From JBBQLG01 sp964251665 (GTDB lineage: Bacteria > Bacteroidota > Bacteroidia > Cytophagales > Spirosomataceae): a stretch of 64,000 nt of DNA. Below, one piece after another: positions 1-7,715 of this stretch (the stretch's first letter is position 1; each line of letters opens with the position of its first letter). Location: the NCBI GenBank assembly GCA_964251665.1, contig CAXUKO010000010.1, positions 62,001-126,000 on the forward strand, written 5' to 3'. Position numbers and translations under genes: made by a program. Below the pieces are notes generated by a model. That model saw nothing but the letters and a program-made list of their open reading frames with translations. It had not been told where the DNA came from and ran no database searches.

Positions 1-123
1 TAACATCTGGTCAAGCGATTGTCCTTTCTGGGCGTTAGCCTTCCGGTCTTCCTTCTTGTCCTGTTTATCTTTTTTCTTCTTTTGCCTTAATTTTTCTTTT
101 TCCTTCTTGTTAAACGTCTCCAT
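1..123 (-). CDS. Cold-shock-domain protein, N-terminal part (truncated by window edge)
   Basis: The 41 visible residues begin METFNKKEKEKLRQKKKK and are almost wholly lysine, glutamate, aspartate and glutamine, ending near SLDQML at the window edge. This charged N-terminal extension is what I know from Bacteroidota cold-shock-domain proteins, where it precedes a Leu/Ala-Tyr-Val-Asp-Glu linker and the RNA-binding beta-barrel. The barrel itself lies outside the window, so the call rests on the extension alone. An in-frame TAA lies four codons upstream of the ATG, which fixes the start. It is transcribed away from the amidase gene on its right. Another lysine-rich nucleic-acid-binding protein is possible. 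Confidence 0.55.
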   Translation of the reverse strand, partial: METFNKKEKEKLRQKKKKDKQDKKEDRKANAQKGQSLDQML

Positions 124-355
124 AGTTTGTGTTTAGTCCCGCGGGCTTATCATGAGCAGAACGCCATGATTTATTTCGGGAATGATACCCCATTAAGCGT
201 AAAAAAAATATTGATTGGGTGTGCTCGGAAAGCAGACTCTCTTACAGAACGGTATAAAATCAATATAAGTTTGCTGCGCCGATATTACTGGTATAAGGGC
301 AAAAAGCGGACTATTTACCCGCTCTGTGATCGGTATTTTAACAGAGTCGACGCGC

Positions 356-1492
356 TCACCAGTATACAAATTTCTTTTTGGTGAAGATGGCTTTAGGAAT
401 CATCGCGTGAACGCCCAGCACCTGATCCACAACCTGACTGACTTCAAAGTCAACGGCGGTACTGGCAATGGAAAGCGCTTCGTTAAACGTAAAACCTAAC
501 TCATCTTTAATAAAGGCGGTTGCTTCTGAGAGGGCATTCTTCATCGCAATCCGCAGGTCTTTGTCCAGACCAACGGCAATAAAATGGGTTGGCGTTTCGG
601 CGCGGGGCTGCTGTAGTTTTTTGCCTTTATGGACAATAAATTTGGCTGTTAGGTTAACGGCCGTTTCAATGGCTACTCCACTCACTTCGCCGTTGCCCTG
701 CGCCCCGTGACCGTCGCCGGTGGTGAACAGACCACCCGGCACTGAAACGGGTAGGTACAATGTTGAACCTTTGATGAGGTGTCTAATGTCCAGATTGCCC
801 CCGAAAAAGCCCGGAGGAATGGAGCTGACCCGACCTGTATCCGCCGGTGGCGACAGCGCCATAACACCCATAAACGGCTTCAGCGGAACCTCGACTCCTT
901 CTTTAAAATAAGCTACTTTCCGTTTGGCATCGTAACGGTACACAAAGGTTTCGCGGGTGGTAACTGCATCGGGAATGCCGCCCCCTCCGGGCCAAACGCT
1001 GTTAACACCGAAATCGGCGGGTAACTGGAGGTCGAGAATACGGATTTCTAGCATATCGCCGGGTTCGGCACCTTTGATGTAAATCGGCCCGGTCAGCATG
1101 TGCCCCCGAATACCGGATGGTTCGGGTTTTATGGCTTTCATGATCGCAATCACTCCCTGGGCGTGCTCATCAACGGAGAGGTTGTTTTTGGTGTAGAACT
1201 CCTCGGGGTTGGCCTTGCTAACGCCCGACGGATTGACGGTCTGAATCTCGACTACATCGCCGTCGTTTACAGTCGCAATCGGCGGTACATCGGCCCCGAA
1301 AAAGCCCCACACCATGTTCTCCGGTACAGTTTTGATTACGTGATCCGGTTTAATGCGCAGGGTGTCCGCTGGTGCTGAAATGGCAGCCGATGAACCGGCA
1401 AGCAAGTCTGTGGTTGAAAGGCTTCCTATCGAAAGAGCCGCCAAGCCGTTCCGCGTTGTTTTTTGGAGAAAATTACGTCGTGATGTAGGCAT
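356..1492 (-). CDS. Tat-exported acetamidase/formamidase family protein
   Basis: A 378-residue member of the acetamidase/formamidase (FmdA/AmdA, PF03069) family, which hydrolyses short amides to acid and ammonia. The N-terminus MPTSRRNFLQK followed by a hydrophobic stretch is a twin-arginine signal, so the folded enzyme is probably exported to the periplasm. Family hallmarks are visible: FFGGNLDIRHL in the middle and GDGHGAQGNGEV about 100 residues before the end, the glycine/histidine-rich motif near the metal site. The substrate cannot be read from sequence. It stands alone, with a palindromic repeat of family A just upstream of its start. Confidence 0.85.
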   Translation of the reverse strand: MPTSRRNFLQKTTRNGLAALSIGSLSTTDLLAGSSAAISAPADTLRIKPDHVIKTVPENMVWGFFGADVPPIATVNDGDVVEIQTVNPSGVSKANPEEFYTKNNLSVDEHAQGVIAIMKAIKPEPSGIRGHMLTGPIYIKGAEPGDMLEIRILDLQLPADFGVNSVWPGGGGIPDAVTTRETFVYRYDAKRKVAYFKEGVEVPLKPFMGVMALSPPADTGRVSSIPPGFFGGNLDIRHLIKGSTLYLPVSVPGGLFTTGDGHGAQGNGEVSGVAIETAVNLTAKFIVHKGKKLQQPRAETPTHFIAVGLDKDLRIAMKNALSEATAFIKDELGFTFNEALSIASTAVDFEVSQVVDQVLGVHAMIPKAIFTKKKFVYW

Positions 1493-1564
1493 TCGGTTGT
1501 ATCGTTGATTAACACGGCAAAAGTGCTCCTCAAGATAAAACCGGATCGGTTGCGGTACTAATTG

Positions 1565-1645
1565 AAATTTTTGTCATGCTGAAGAATAAAGCATCTTAGG
1601 TGCCAGGATTCCAGGATGCTTCATGCTTCAGCATGACAAAAATTT
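1565..1645. repeat. Dispersed palindrome, family A (degenerate copy A1)
   Basis: Outer arms of 20 nt (1565-1584 and 1626-1645) pair perfectly and include GTCATGCTGAAG. The inner arm around GCATCTTAG pairs imperfectly with CCAGGATGC. The loop is 11 nt (GTGCCAGGATT), the same loop length as in the other six copies. It lies between the divergently placed amidase start and the Dabb gene 3' end. Confidence 0.8.
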
Positions 1646-1694
1646 TGGGATAATGAATTGTAAATCAGTAGCTTGTGTGGCTAGCTGTATTGAT

Positions 1695-2090
1695 TTACCG
1701 CTTCGGGCCAATAGCGTCGTAGATGACAACCTTCTCCCATAAGGAGGCATAGTTGTTCCGAAAATCGTCGTGGATGGGGTGTTTCTGGTAGCTTTCCTCG
1801 TCGGCCGGACTGTCGAAGAAGCATAACCACGAATAGGTATAGCTCCGCTCGATTACGTCGCGGGTGGTTCCGGCGGGGGTACCGATATGGACCATTTTAA
1901 TGGTGGGTACTTTGGCCAGTTTGTTCAGGCCTTCCAGCAACTTGGTCTTATCGGCTTCGCTACCGGGGTTTTTTAGGTAGAAAAGAACATGGTGGACAAA
2001 CAGTTCTTTAGGGGCGATGTCAGGCAGGTTCGCGCCTAAGCCAGCGACAACGCTGCCTTTTACAAATGATCTGCGGGATTGTTGATTCAT
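1695..2090 (-). CDS. Dabb (stress-responsive alpha/beta barrel) family protein with Tat signal
   Basis: A 131-residue protein. Residues 1-25 (MNQQSRRSFVKGSVVAGLG) form a twin-arginine signal; the rest matches the ferredoxin-like Dabb fold (PF07876): HHVLFYLKN at the start of strand 1, a central IKMVHIGTPAG strand, and the HPIHDDF segment near the end. An upstream in-frame ATG at 2213 would add 41 residues, but those are translated from a palindromic repeat (2104-2198) and would bury the Tat signal, so the ATG at 2090 is preferred. Dabb proteins are small dimers of varied or unknown function. Probably co-transcribed with the small secreted protein upstream. Confidence 0.75.
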   Translation of the reverse strand: MNQQSRRSFVKGSVVAGLGANLPDIAPKELFVHHVLFYLKNPGSEADKTKLLEGLNKLAKVPTIKMVHIGTPAGTTRDVIERSYTYSWLCFFDSPADEESYQKHPIHDDFRNNYASLWEKVVIYDAIGPKR

Positions 2091-2103
2091 AAATTGTCTG
2101 TTC

Positions 2104-2198
2104 GTATCCCGGACGCCCACGTCCGGTTTCCAGATAAGCTGCCGGTGCTGTAGCTGTGCCACGTCACTACGGCATCCAGACGTGGGCGTCTGGGATAC
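2104..2198. repeat. Inverted repeat (family D) between two co-directional genes
   Basis: The 23-nt arm at 2104-2126 (GTATCCCGGACGCCCACGTC plus CGG) pairs with 2176-2198 with two mismatches. About 49 nt of unpaired sequence separate the arms. Without the repeat there would be no in-frame extension of the Dabb reading frame. Confidence 0.75.
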
Positions 2199-2209
2199 AA
2201 GAATACACC

Positions 2210-2596
2210 TCATTTTTTACTTTTTAACTGATTCTGCCAGACCGGTACGAAATCATAGGTCGGGTAAAACTCCGTATTGAACGCACCCCAGGCTCCGTTT
2301 TCGAGCGTCAGGTTAAGCGCTCTAAGCGCACTGGCCGGGATTTTGACCGTGACGACCTGGCCAATGCCCATCATGACATACCACGACACAACCCGCGCTT
2401 CTTTGGGCGGAAACTGATCCAGAAACTTGTTTGTCGACTGAATTTCCTGGAGTTGTTTCAGTGATTTGTCCTGCTGGTGTTTCAGAAAAATAGTGATCAT
2501 AATACTATCTGAAGACACCTTTGGGCTGTTACCGGTCTGAGCATACCCAATGCCATAGCTACACAAAATGGCTGTCAGTAAGAGAAGTGATTTCAT
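2210..2596 (-). CDS. Small exported protein of unknown function
   Basis: 128 residues with a clear Sec signal peptide (MKSLLLLTAILCSYGIGYAQ, cleavage probably after Ala-Gln at about residue 20). The mature part is about 108 residues, mixes beta-strands and one helix rich in K, Q and E (KHQQDKSLKQLQEIQ), and contains IGQVVTVKIPASALRALN. Size and pattern would suit a ferredoxin-like alpha/beta domain similar to the Dabb protein downstream, but I recognise no family. Its TGA overlaps an ATG that opens the artefactual extension of the next frame. I assign no function. Confidence 0.7.
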   Translation of the reverse strand: MKSLLLLTAILCSYGIGYAQTGNSPKVSSDSIMITIFLKHQQDKSLKQLQEIQSTNKFLDQFPPKEARVVSWYVMMGIGQVVTVKIPASALRALNLTLENGAWGAFNTEFYPTYDFVPVWQNQLKSKK

Positions 2597-2653
2597 CGCG
2601 TTCGTTTTTTAGGTAGTAACGAATTAGTGAGGCTATAGGCTTATGTTATCCTT

Positions 2654-2670
2654 TATCACTATTTGTGATA
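2654..2670. promoter_or_regulatory. Small dyad, possible operator
   Basis: TATCAC-N5-GTGATA lies just upstream of the predicted -33 region of the ferredoxin reductase gene. A perfect 6+6 dyad of this spacing could bind a dimeric regulator, but it may be chance. Confidence 0.25.
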
Positions 2671-2678
2671 CTGCCTTA

Positions 2679-2711
2679 TTGGTACTGAGAACGCCCTGAA
2701 GTCTACCTTTG
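2679..2711 (+). promoter_or_regulatory. Predicted Bacteroidota promoter of the ferredoxin reductase gene
   Basis: TTG at 2679-2681 and TACCTTTG at 2704-2711 fit the Bacteroidota primary sigma pattern TTG-N17-23-TAnnTTTG (spacing here 22). The predicted transcript would have a leader of about 85 nt before the ATG at 2804. Confidence 0.5.
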
Positions 2712-2803
2712 GGAGCGAATTATTCACCAATAGCACTCGTTCTATAGTAGGGCCACGCGGAAAAATTCCGGCACAGGCCTCTTTTTGAACGAGCAAAACG
2801 AAC

Positions 2804-3808
2804 ATGATAACGACTGATATGTGCATTATTGGCGCAGGCCCGGTGGGTCTGTTTGCCGTTTTTGAAGCGGGTTTATTGAAAATGCGCTGTCACCTGATTG
2901 ATGCACTGCCGCAGGTAGGCGGGCAACTTTCGGAGATTTATCCGCAGAAACCGATTTATGATATCCCCGGTTATCCGGCGGTTAATGCGCAAACGCTGGT
3001 TGATAACCTGATGGAGCAGATTGCCCCGTTTAATCCAACCTTTACCCTCGGCGAACGCGTTGAAGCGCTGGAAAAGCAGGACGACGGTTCGTATATCGTC
3101 ACCACCAACGAAGGTACGTCTGTGCATTGTCAGGTGGTGGTAATTGCCGGTGGACTCGGCAGCTTTGAGCCGCGTAAGCCGGAGATTGCTCATTTGGAGG
3201 AATTTGAAGGCAAAGGTGTAGCCTATATGGTCAAGAATCCTGAAATGTTGCGCGATCGCCGGGTGGTACTCGCTGGTGGGGGAGACTCTGCTCTCGACTG
3301 GACCATTTTTTTGGCTAACATCGCCAAAGAAGTAACGCTGGTACACCGTAGCGATAGTTTTCGGGGGGCACCCGACTCGGCAGAGAAAGTGTTTGAACTG
3401 GCGCAGCAGGGCAAGGTCAACCTCGTGCTGCAATCCAACATCACCAGCATCAGCGGCAACGGCCATTTGCAGGAAGTAACCATTACAGCCAAAGACAAAA
3501 CCGTGACCAACCTGCCCGCCGACAACTTGATTCCGCTGTTTGGTCTCACGCCAAAACTCGGTCCGATTGCCGATTGGGGACTAAGTGTCGATAAGTCAGC
3601 CATCAACGTCGATACAGAAGACTATTCGACGGGCGTTGAACGGATCTACGCCATTGGCGATATCAATACCTATCCGGGTAAGCTGAAACTGATTCTGTGC
3701 GGTTTCCACGAAGCCGCGCTGATGTGTCAGAGTGCGTTTAAATATGCACACCCCAATCAGAAACTCAGCTTTAAATACACGACTGTCAACGGCGTACCAA
3801 CGTTTTAG
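2804..3808 (+). CDS. Ferredoxin--NADP(+) reductase, thioredoxin-reductase-like type
   Basis: A 334-residue flavoprotein that moves electrons between NADPH and ferredoxin. The FAD-binding GAGPVGL motif is at residues 10-16, the NAD(P)-binding GGGDSALDW at 158-166 followed by HRSDSFRG, and the C-terminal FAD motif YAIGDINTYPGK near residue 285. No CxxC redox pair occurs in the central domain. This separates it from thioredoxin reductase and fits the YumC-type ferredoxin reductases. A 2Fe-2S ferredoxin gene follows 109 bases downstream on the same strand, so the two products are likely redox partners. Confidence 0.85.
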   Translation: MITTDMCIIGAGPVGLFAVFEAGLLKMRCHLIDALPQVGGQLSEIYPQKPIYDIPGYPAVNAQTLVDNLMEQIAPFNPTFTLGERVEALEKQDDGSYIVTTNEGTSVHCQVVVIAGGLGSFEPRKPEIAHLEEFEGKGVAYMVKNPEMLRDRRVVLAGGGDSALDWTIFLANIAKEVTLVHRSDSFRGAPDSAEKVFELAQQGKVNLVLQSNITSISGNGHLQEVTITAKDKTVTNLPADNLIPLFGLTPKLGPIADWGLSVDKSAINVDTEDYSTGVERIYAIGDINTYPGKLKLILCGFHEAALMCQSAFKYAHPNQKLSFKYTTVNGVPTF

Positions 3809-3810
3809 TT

Positions 3811-3912
3811 AGGTAGGTCAGGTAAGTGGCTGCGCCATAAGTTGGTAAGTGCTTCGCCTGATGCTAGGAGTAAGCACCTACCGACTTACCTGACTTACCG
3901 ACTTACTGACTA
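3811..3912. repeat. Short-unit direct and inverted repeat between reductase and ferredoxin genes
   Basis: The right half is built of 8-9-nt units of the GACTTACC type (CCGACTTACCTGACTTACCG, then GACTTACTGACTA). The left half carries the inverse, TAGGTAGGTCAGGTAAGT and GGTAAGTGCTT. The stretch can fold into a long imperfect stem between the two co-directional genes. Confidence 0.6.
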
Positions 3913-3917
3913 CTAAC

Positions 3918-4241
3918 ATGATTCAATTTACCATAGAAGACCGTAATGGCGAGCGGCAAACGCTGGAGATACCTGAGGGTATTAACCTGAGTCTGATGGA
4001 GGTGCTGAAAGCCTCCGACTACCCCATCCTAGCCACCTGTGGCGGTATGGCGTTATGTGCTACCTGCCATGTGGCGGTGCTGGCCGGGTTCGACAACCTG
4101 CCCCCCGCGCAGGATGCTGAACTTGACATGCTCGATACCCTGCCCGATGCCGAATCGGATAGTCGGTTGGCCTGCCAGATTCGGGTGAATGAAACCCTGG
4201 AAGACGCTATTTTTCGGATCAAAGGCGAGGATGAGTTGTAG
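3918..4241 (+). CDS. 2Fe-2S ferredoxin, adrenodoxin type
   Basis: 107 residues, the normal length for this family. The four cluster cysteines are Cys41, Cys47, Cys50 and Cys86, in CGGMALCATC and LACQIRV, the CX5CX2C...C spacing of adrenodoxin/ISC-type vertebrate-like ferredoxins rather than plant type. The C-terminus is acidic (GEDEL), usual for docking to a reductase. Located directly after a ferredoxin reductase gene and probably in one transcript despite the repeat between them. It likely works as a cytosolic one-electron carrier; the final acceptor (cluster assembly, hydroxylase or other) is not shown by the context. Confidence 0.85.
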   Translation: MIQFTIEDRNGERQTLEIPEGINLSLMEVLKASDYPILATCGGMALCATCHVAVLAGFDNLPPAQDAELDMLDTLPDAESDSRLACQIRVNETLEDAIFRIKGEDEL

Positions 4242-4246
4242 CATCA

Positions 4247-4292
4247 CGCGTTCCATTAGCTGGCGAATTAATTCGCCAGCTAATGGAACGCG
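4247..4292. repeat. Perfect 46-bp palindrome (family B, copy B1)
   Basis: The two 23-nt halves meet without a loop at 4269/4270. The left half starts CGCGTTCCATTAGCTGGCGA. The outer part TTCCATTAGC-GGCGA recurs in copies at 20081 and, degenerated, at 27842. It lies between the ferredoxin and helicase genes and may also act as a terminator, although there is no T run. Confidence 0.8.
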
Positions 4293-4356
4293 CTGAATTG
4301 ACGTAAATTTACGCCACCAACCGCCGGGCTTGTCCGTGATGGCGGTTGGGGTTTTT

Positions 4357-5598
4357 ATGAAATTCGACGATTATCAGCTTGCCCCGGAAATAAAGCAGAA
4401 CCTGGATACAATGGGTATTAAACGCCCGACCGACATTCAGTTTAAATCTATTCCAGCCATCCTCAAAGGCGAAGATGTACTGGCGATTGCCCAGACTGGT
4501 ACCGGTAAAACGGCCGCCTTTGCCATTCCGGTCATCAGCATGATTCACGCCCACAAACGATCGAATCGCTCCGAGGGTATCCGCTGCGTTGTTATGGTAC
4601 CCACGCGGGAACTGGCGATTCAGATAACCGAGGTGTTTCAGAAAATCGGTCAGCATACGCACGTCAAGACGTTTTCGCTGTTCGGCGGGGTCGATCAGGA
4701 CCCGCAGATTGTCCGGCTGGAAAAAGGCATCGACATAATTGTAGCCACGCCCGGCCGCCTGTTCGACTTAGTCAGTCAGGGCCATTTGAAGTTGAACCGG
4801 GTTGAGATGCTGATACTGGATGAAGCGGATCATATGCTCGATCTGGGTTTTATCAAGGACATTCGCGACCTGATTAAACACCTGCCCCATAAGCGGCAGA
4901 CGCTCTTTTTTTCGGCTACTATCGACGAGGAAATCAAGAAACTGGCGTATTCGCTGGTAACAAATCCCATTCGTATCCAGATTTCACCCAATAATCCGGT
5001 CAACAAGAACATCAGCCATGCCGTCGCGTTTATCGAGATGGATGACAAACGGTTTTTTCTGGAACGGGTCATTAAGGAGCATCCCGATAATAAAATCCTG
5101 GTGTTCGTTCGCACCAAAATCCGCGCCGAGCGGGTAGCTAAAGCACTCGAACGGGCGGAAGTCCCCAGCCTGACGATTCATGGCGATAAGGAACAGGCCG
5201 ACCGGCTGGCAGTGATGAAACAGTTTCGGAGCGGAGACGCTAAAGTGATGATTGCTACCGACGTGAGCGCCCGGGGTATCGACATTCCCAACGTCGACTA
5301 CGTAATCAATTACGACCTGCCCGAACAGCCCGAAAACTACGTTCACCGCATTGGCCGTACGGGCCGGGGGATGCAGAAAGGGGAAGCGGTGTCGTTTTGC
5401 AGTCCCGAAGAAAAAGAGCTGTTAGCCGAGATCGAAGCCTACATTAACCGCCCGATTGACGTAATAGACATCAGTAAAGCTAACTACATGGCCACCCGTG
5501 ATGCCAGCAGCGCCATCACCGTTGATCTCAAAGCCCTGATGCGCGAGGTGGACGAACACGAGCAGACGACTAAAAAGAAAAAGCCGAAAAAGAAGTAG
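4357..5598 (+). CDS. DEAD-box RNA helicase
   Basis: 413 residues, ATP-dependent RNA-unwinding helicase of superfamily 2. In order: Q motif region IKRPTDIQ (21-28), Walker A AQTGTGKT (about 45-52), PTRELAIQ, DEADHMLDLGF (DEAD about 155-158), FFSAT, ATDVSARGIDIP and HRIGRTGRG. A short lysine-rich tail (TTKKKKPKKK) replaces the long C-terminal extensions of some relatives, which resembles RhlE-type enzymes. An upstream in-frame ATG at 4330 would add nine residues with no family support, so the ATG at 4357, reading MKFDDYQLAP, is chosen. Likely roles are ribosome assembly or mRNA turnover, perhaps at low temperature. It is a single gene. Confidence 0.9.
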   Translation: MKFDDYQLAPEIKQNLDTMGIKRPTDIQFKSIPAILKGEDVLAIAQTGTGKTAAFAIPVISMIHAHKRSNRSEGIRCVVMVPTRELAIQITEVFQKIGQHTHVKTFSLFGGVDQDPQIVRLEKGIDIIVATPGRLFDLVSQGHLKLNRVEMLILDEADHMLDLGFIKDIRDLIKHLPHKRQTLFFSATIDEEIKKLAYSLVTNPIRIQISPNNPVNKNISHAVAFIEMDDKRFFLERVIKEHPDNKILVFVRTKIRAERVAKALERAEVPSLTIHGDKEQADRLAVMKQFRSGDAKVMIATDVSARGIDIPNVDYVINYDLPEQPENYVHRIGRTGRGMQKGEAVSFCSPEEKELLAEIEAYINRPIDVIDISKANYMATRDASSAITVDLKALMREVDEHEQTTKKKKPKKK

Positions 5599-5678
5599 CC
5601 TTCCTGCCAATCTACTGACATAGGGCTGTCAGTGATGGCCGTTTACTTTGTAGCTCACTCTTTAAACGAATCGGAGCT

Positions 5679-6176
5679 ATGGTACTTACTCAAATGCTGG
5701 TGAACGAAATGGAGCAGGAAGCTCAGACAACCCGTAATATGCTGGGCCGGATTCCAAACGACCGGTACGACTGGCAGCCCCACCCAAAAAGCATGACCAT
5801 CCGTCAGTTGGCGACGCACATTGCCGAGTTACCGAGTTGGGTTACGCTCGCCCTGACGACCGACGAACTGGATTTTGCTACCGAACCTTATGCGCCGGCA
5901 CACGTGGACAATACGGCTGACCTACTCGACCTGCATGAACGGTCGCTGACCGACGGGAAGACATCGCTCAGTGCAGTGACCGATGCACAGTTGGAGCCGA
6001 CATGGACCCTTCGGAATGGCGACCAGATTTATCTCTGTACGACAAAAGGTGAAATGATTCGACAGGCTTTTTCACAAACGGTGCATCACCGCGCTCAGTT
6101 GGGCGTCTACCTTCGCCTGTTAGACATTCCCATTCCCGGCAGCTACGGTCCCAGTGCCGATGAGCCGGGCATTTAA
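5679..6176 (+). CDS. DinB family protein (four-helix metal-dependent fold)
   Basis: 165 residues of the DinB/YfiT superfamily. His47 (LATHIAELPSW) and the pair in TVHHRAQLGVYLR near residue 136 are at the places of the usual metal-binding triad of this four-helix bundle. DinB-like proteins include thiol transferases and other hydrolytic or transferase activities, so substrate and reaction remain open. A weak -7-like box (TTACTTTG) precedes the gene, and a strong hairpin closes it. It stands alone and converges on the outer-membrane protein gene. Confidence 0.8.
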   Translation: MVLTQMLVNEMEQEAQTTRNMLGRIPNDRYDWQPHPKSMTIRQLATHIAELPSWVTLALTTDELDFATEPYAPAHVDNTADLLDLHERSLTDGKTSLSAVTDAQLEPTWTLRNGDQIYLCTTKGEMIRQAFSQTVHHRAQLGVYLRLLDIPIPGSYGPSADEPGI

Positions 6177-6200
6177 AAGCAGCGTGTAGCTGGCTACATA

Positions 6201-6241
6201 AAAAAACGTCGTTCTGAGTGATGCTCGGAACGACGTTTTTT
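6201..6241. terminator. Bidirectional rho-independent terminator
   Basis: The 14-bp perfect stem AAAAAACGTCGTTC / GAACGACGTTTTTT has a 13-nt loop. T runs on both strands let it serve both the convergent DinB gene and the beta-barrel gene. Confidence 0.85.
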
Positions 6242-6264
6242 TACTGGTTAAGTGCCTCATTAAT

Positions 6265-6939
6265 TCATAATGTGAATCTCAACTGCGTTTGCAGGCCTAC
6301 CTGATAGTTACGAAAAGTGGTGTAATAAGTCCCCGGCTTTCCCACTTCGTAGGTGGCTGTTGGCTGAACAATTAATGAAATAGCAGGTGTAAACCGGTAC
6401 TGCACACCGATGCCAATCATTGGCTGAACGAGCACCGCACGCGGATCATCTATCTTTCGGTTGTTTTGGATGGTGGCAATACTTCCACCAACAGTAGTTG
6501 AGAATGTATCCCGGTAATTGTAGTTCACCAGAACACCAGCGGATAAATAGGGAGATAAGCGACGGGTTGATACTGTGTAATTAAGGAGTACAGGTAGTTG
6601 GATGCTCTCGTATCTCCCTGTTGCGCTACTCCTGGTTGATGTCACACCAGAAATGGATTCATAGTCGTCATTCCCTTTGAAGCGATTATACAACAGGCCA
6701 ACTGATACCGACCAATTCGGGCTAAACGCATAATGAGTGGTGACCCCCGCCGAAAATCCCTGATAAGTAGACGAGCCGATTAAACGGGAGTCTGAGCCGG
6801 GAAACTGTGACGTAAAATTAAAATGCCGCTGCCCGAGTGCAAATGTAGGTGCAATTGAGAACCGGCTCTGCCCAGACGCAGCTGTCTGAAACACTAATCC
6901 AGCCAACAGGCTGCAAAACAACGTAGTAAGTTTGTTCAT
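6265..6939 (-). CDS. Outer-membrane beta-barrel protein (PorT/OmpW-like size)
   Basis: 224 residues with a Sec signal peptide (MNKLTTLFCSLLAGLVFQTAASGQ). The mature chain is a run of alternating amphipathic strands with aromatic girdles, such as FSAGVTTHYAFSPNWSVSVG and SPYLSAGVLVNYNYRD. It ends with a strand closing in an aromatic/hydrophobic pattern (GLQTQLRFTL), the C-terminal signature for BAM insertion. The barrel is probably 8 strands. Function is unknown; such proteins in Bacteroidota are porin-like or structural. It is transcribed alone and converges on the DinB gene. Confidence 0.75.
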   Translation of the reverse strand: MNKLTTLFCSLLAGLVFQTAASGQSRFSIAPTFALGQRHFNFTSQFPGSDSRLIGSSTYQGFSAGVTTHYAFSPNWSVSVGLLYNRFKGNDDYESISGVTSTRSSATGRYESIQLPVLLNYTVSTRRLSPYLSAGVLVNYNYRDTFSTTVGGSIATIQNNRKIDDPRAVLVQPMIGIGVQYRFTPAISLIVQPTATYEVGKPGTYYTTFRNYQVGLQTQLRFTL

Positions 6940-7068
6940 GAGCGAAACGTAGAGTGTGTTTTAGTAGACAACATCCAGTAGACTCATTTATACATCCATC
7001 CGTTGTAAGCACGCTTGAAATTAATATAATTACCTAACGACTGGCCGCTTAATGGCTCTTAATGCTTA

Positions 7069-7584
7069 TTACAACACTTTCTCCATCACAATAAACGACA
7101 ACGGCTCTTTAGGAATCCCGAAGCGCGGATCGTCGGGAAATGCTTCGGTGTCGCCGGTAGACCGGTAACCCCGCCGTTCGTAAAACGCTACCAGCTCGTG
7201 CCGCTGTGGAATAACGGTCATGGAAATAACGCGGCACTGCTGAGTGTGGGCTATATCTTCAGCCGCTGCCAGCAGTTGCTTGCCGATACCATTTGCCTGC
7301 GCATCGGGTGCGACCGTCAGCATTCCTAAGTACAATTCATCGCCCTGTTTGTCCAGGTACACGCAGCCCAGTAGCTGATCGTCACCTTTATAGGTCAGGA
7401 TCGTGGCCGTTGGGGTTTCGAGCAGGTTATGCAACCCGGCCTCATCCGTGCGGACGCCATCCAGTAAATCCGCTTCGGTTGTCCAGCCGCGTCGGGAGGT
7501 TTCGCCCCGGTAGGCGCTGTTCACCAATTCATTCAGGGCCGGGATGTCGGATGCCGTGGCGCGGATAATCGTCGCTTGATTCAT
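7069..7584 (-). CDS. GNAT family N-acetyltransferase
   Basis: 171 residues. The acetyl-CoA-binding motif A is visible: LGMLTVAPDAQANGIGKQLL, with the QxxGIGKQL loop. It is followed by a motif B region ending in FYERRGYRSTGD. Transfers an acetyl group from acetyl-CoA to an amine; the substrate is unknown. The ATG at 7584 (MNQATIIRA) is preferred over an upstream TTG at 7593. A -7 box at 7591-7598 lies only seven bases before the ATG, so the transcript may be leaderless. It diverges from the CDF transporter gene. Confidence 0.85.
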   Translation of the reverse strand: MNQATIIRATASDIPALNELVNSAYRGETSRRGWTTEADLLDGVRTDEAGLHNLLETPTATILTYKGDDQLLGCVYLDKQGDELYLGMLTVAPDAQANGIGKQLLAAAEDIAHTQQCRVISMTVIPQRHELVAFYERRGYRSTGDTEAFPDDPRFGIPKEPLSFIVMEKVL

Positions 7585-7590
7585 AGGCCG

Positions 7591-7598
7591 CAAAGATA
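7591..7598 (-). promoter_or_regulatory. -7 box of the GNAT gene (near-leaderless)
   Basis: On the minus strand this reads TATCTTTG, a match to TAnnTTTG. It ends seven bases before the ATG at 7584, so the transcription start would fall almost on the start codon. No convincing -33 TTG is visible. Confidence 0.4.
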
Positions 7599-7715
7599 TT
7601 GGATTTGGTGTTTTACCGCGGGAGATTTGTCTGGCTATACCTGCGGGACAGGGTCTGGTAAATCACCCATCGGCATGCTGACAAACATCTATCAGCAGGG
7701 AACCGTTTGTATCGT

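Noticed and set aside
127..384. 85-residue plus-strand frame
   Set aside because: It overlaps the amidase 3' end, shows no family resemblance, and its composition looks like non-coding A+T-rich sequence between genes.
4330..4356. Earlier helicase start
   Set aside because: The nine extra residues have no counterpart in DEAD-box proteins; MKFDDYQLAP at 4357 fits the family N-terminus.
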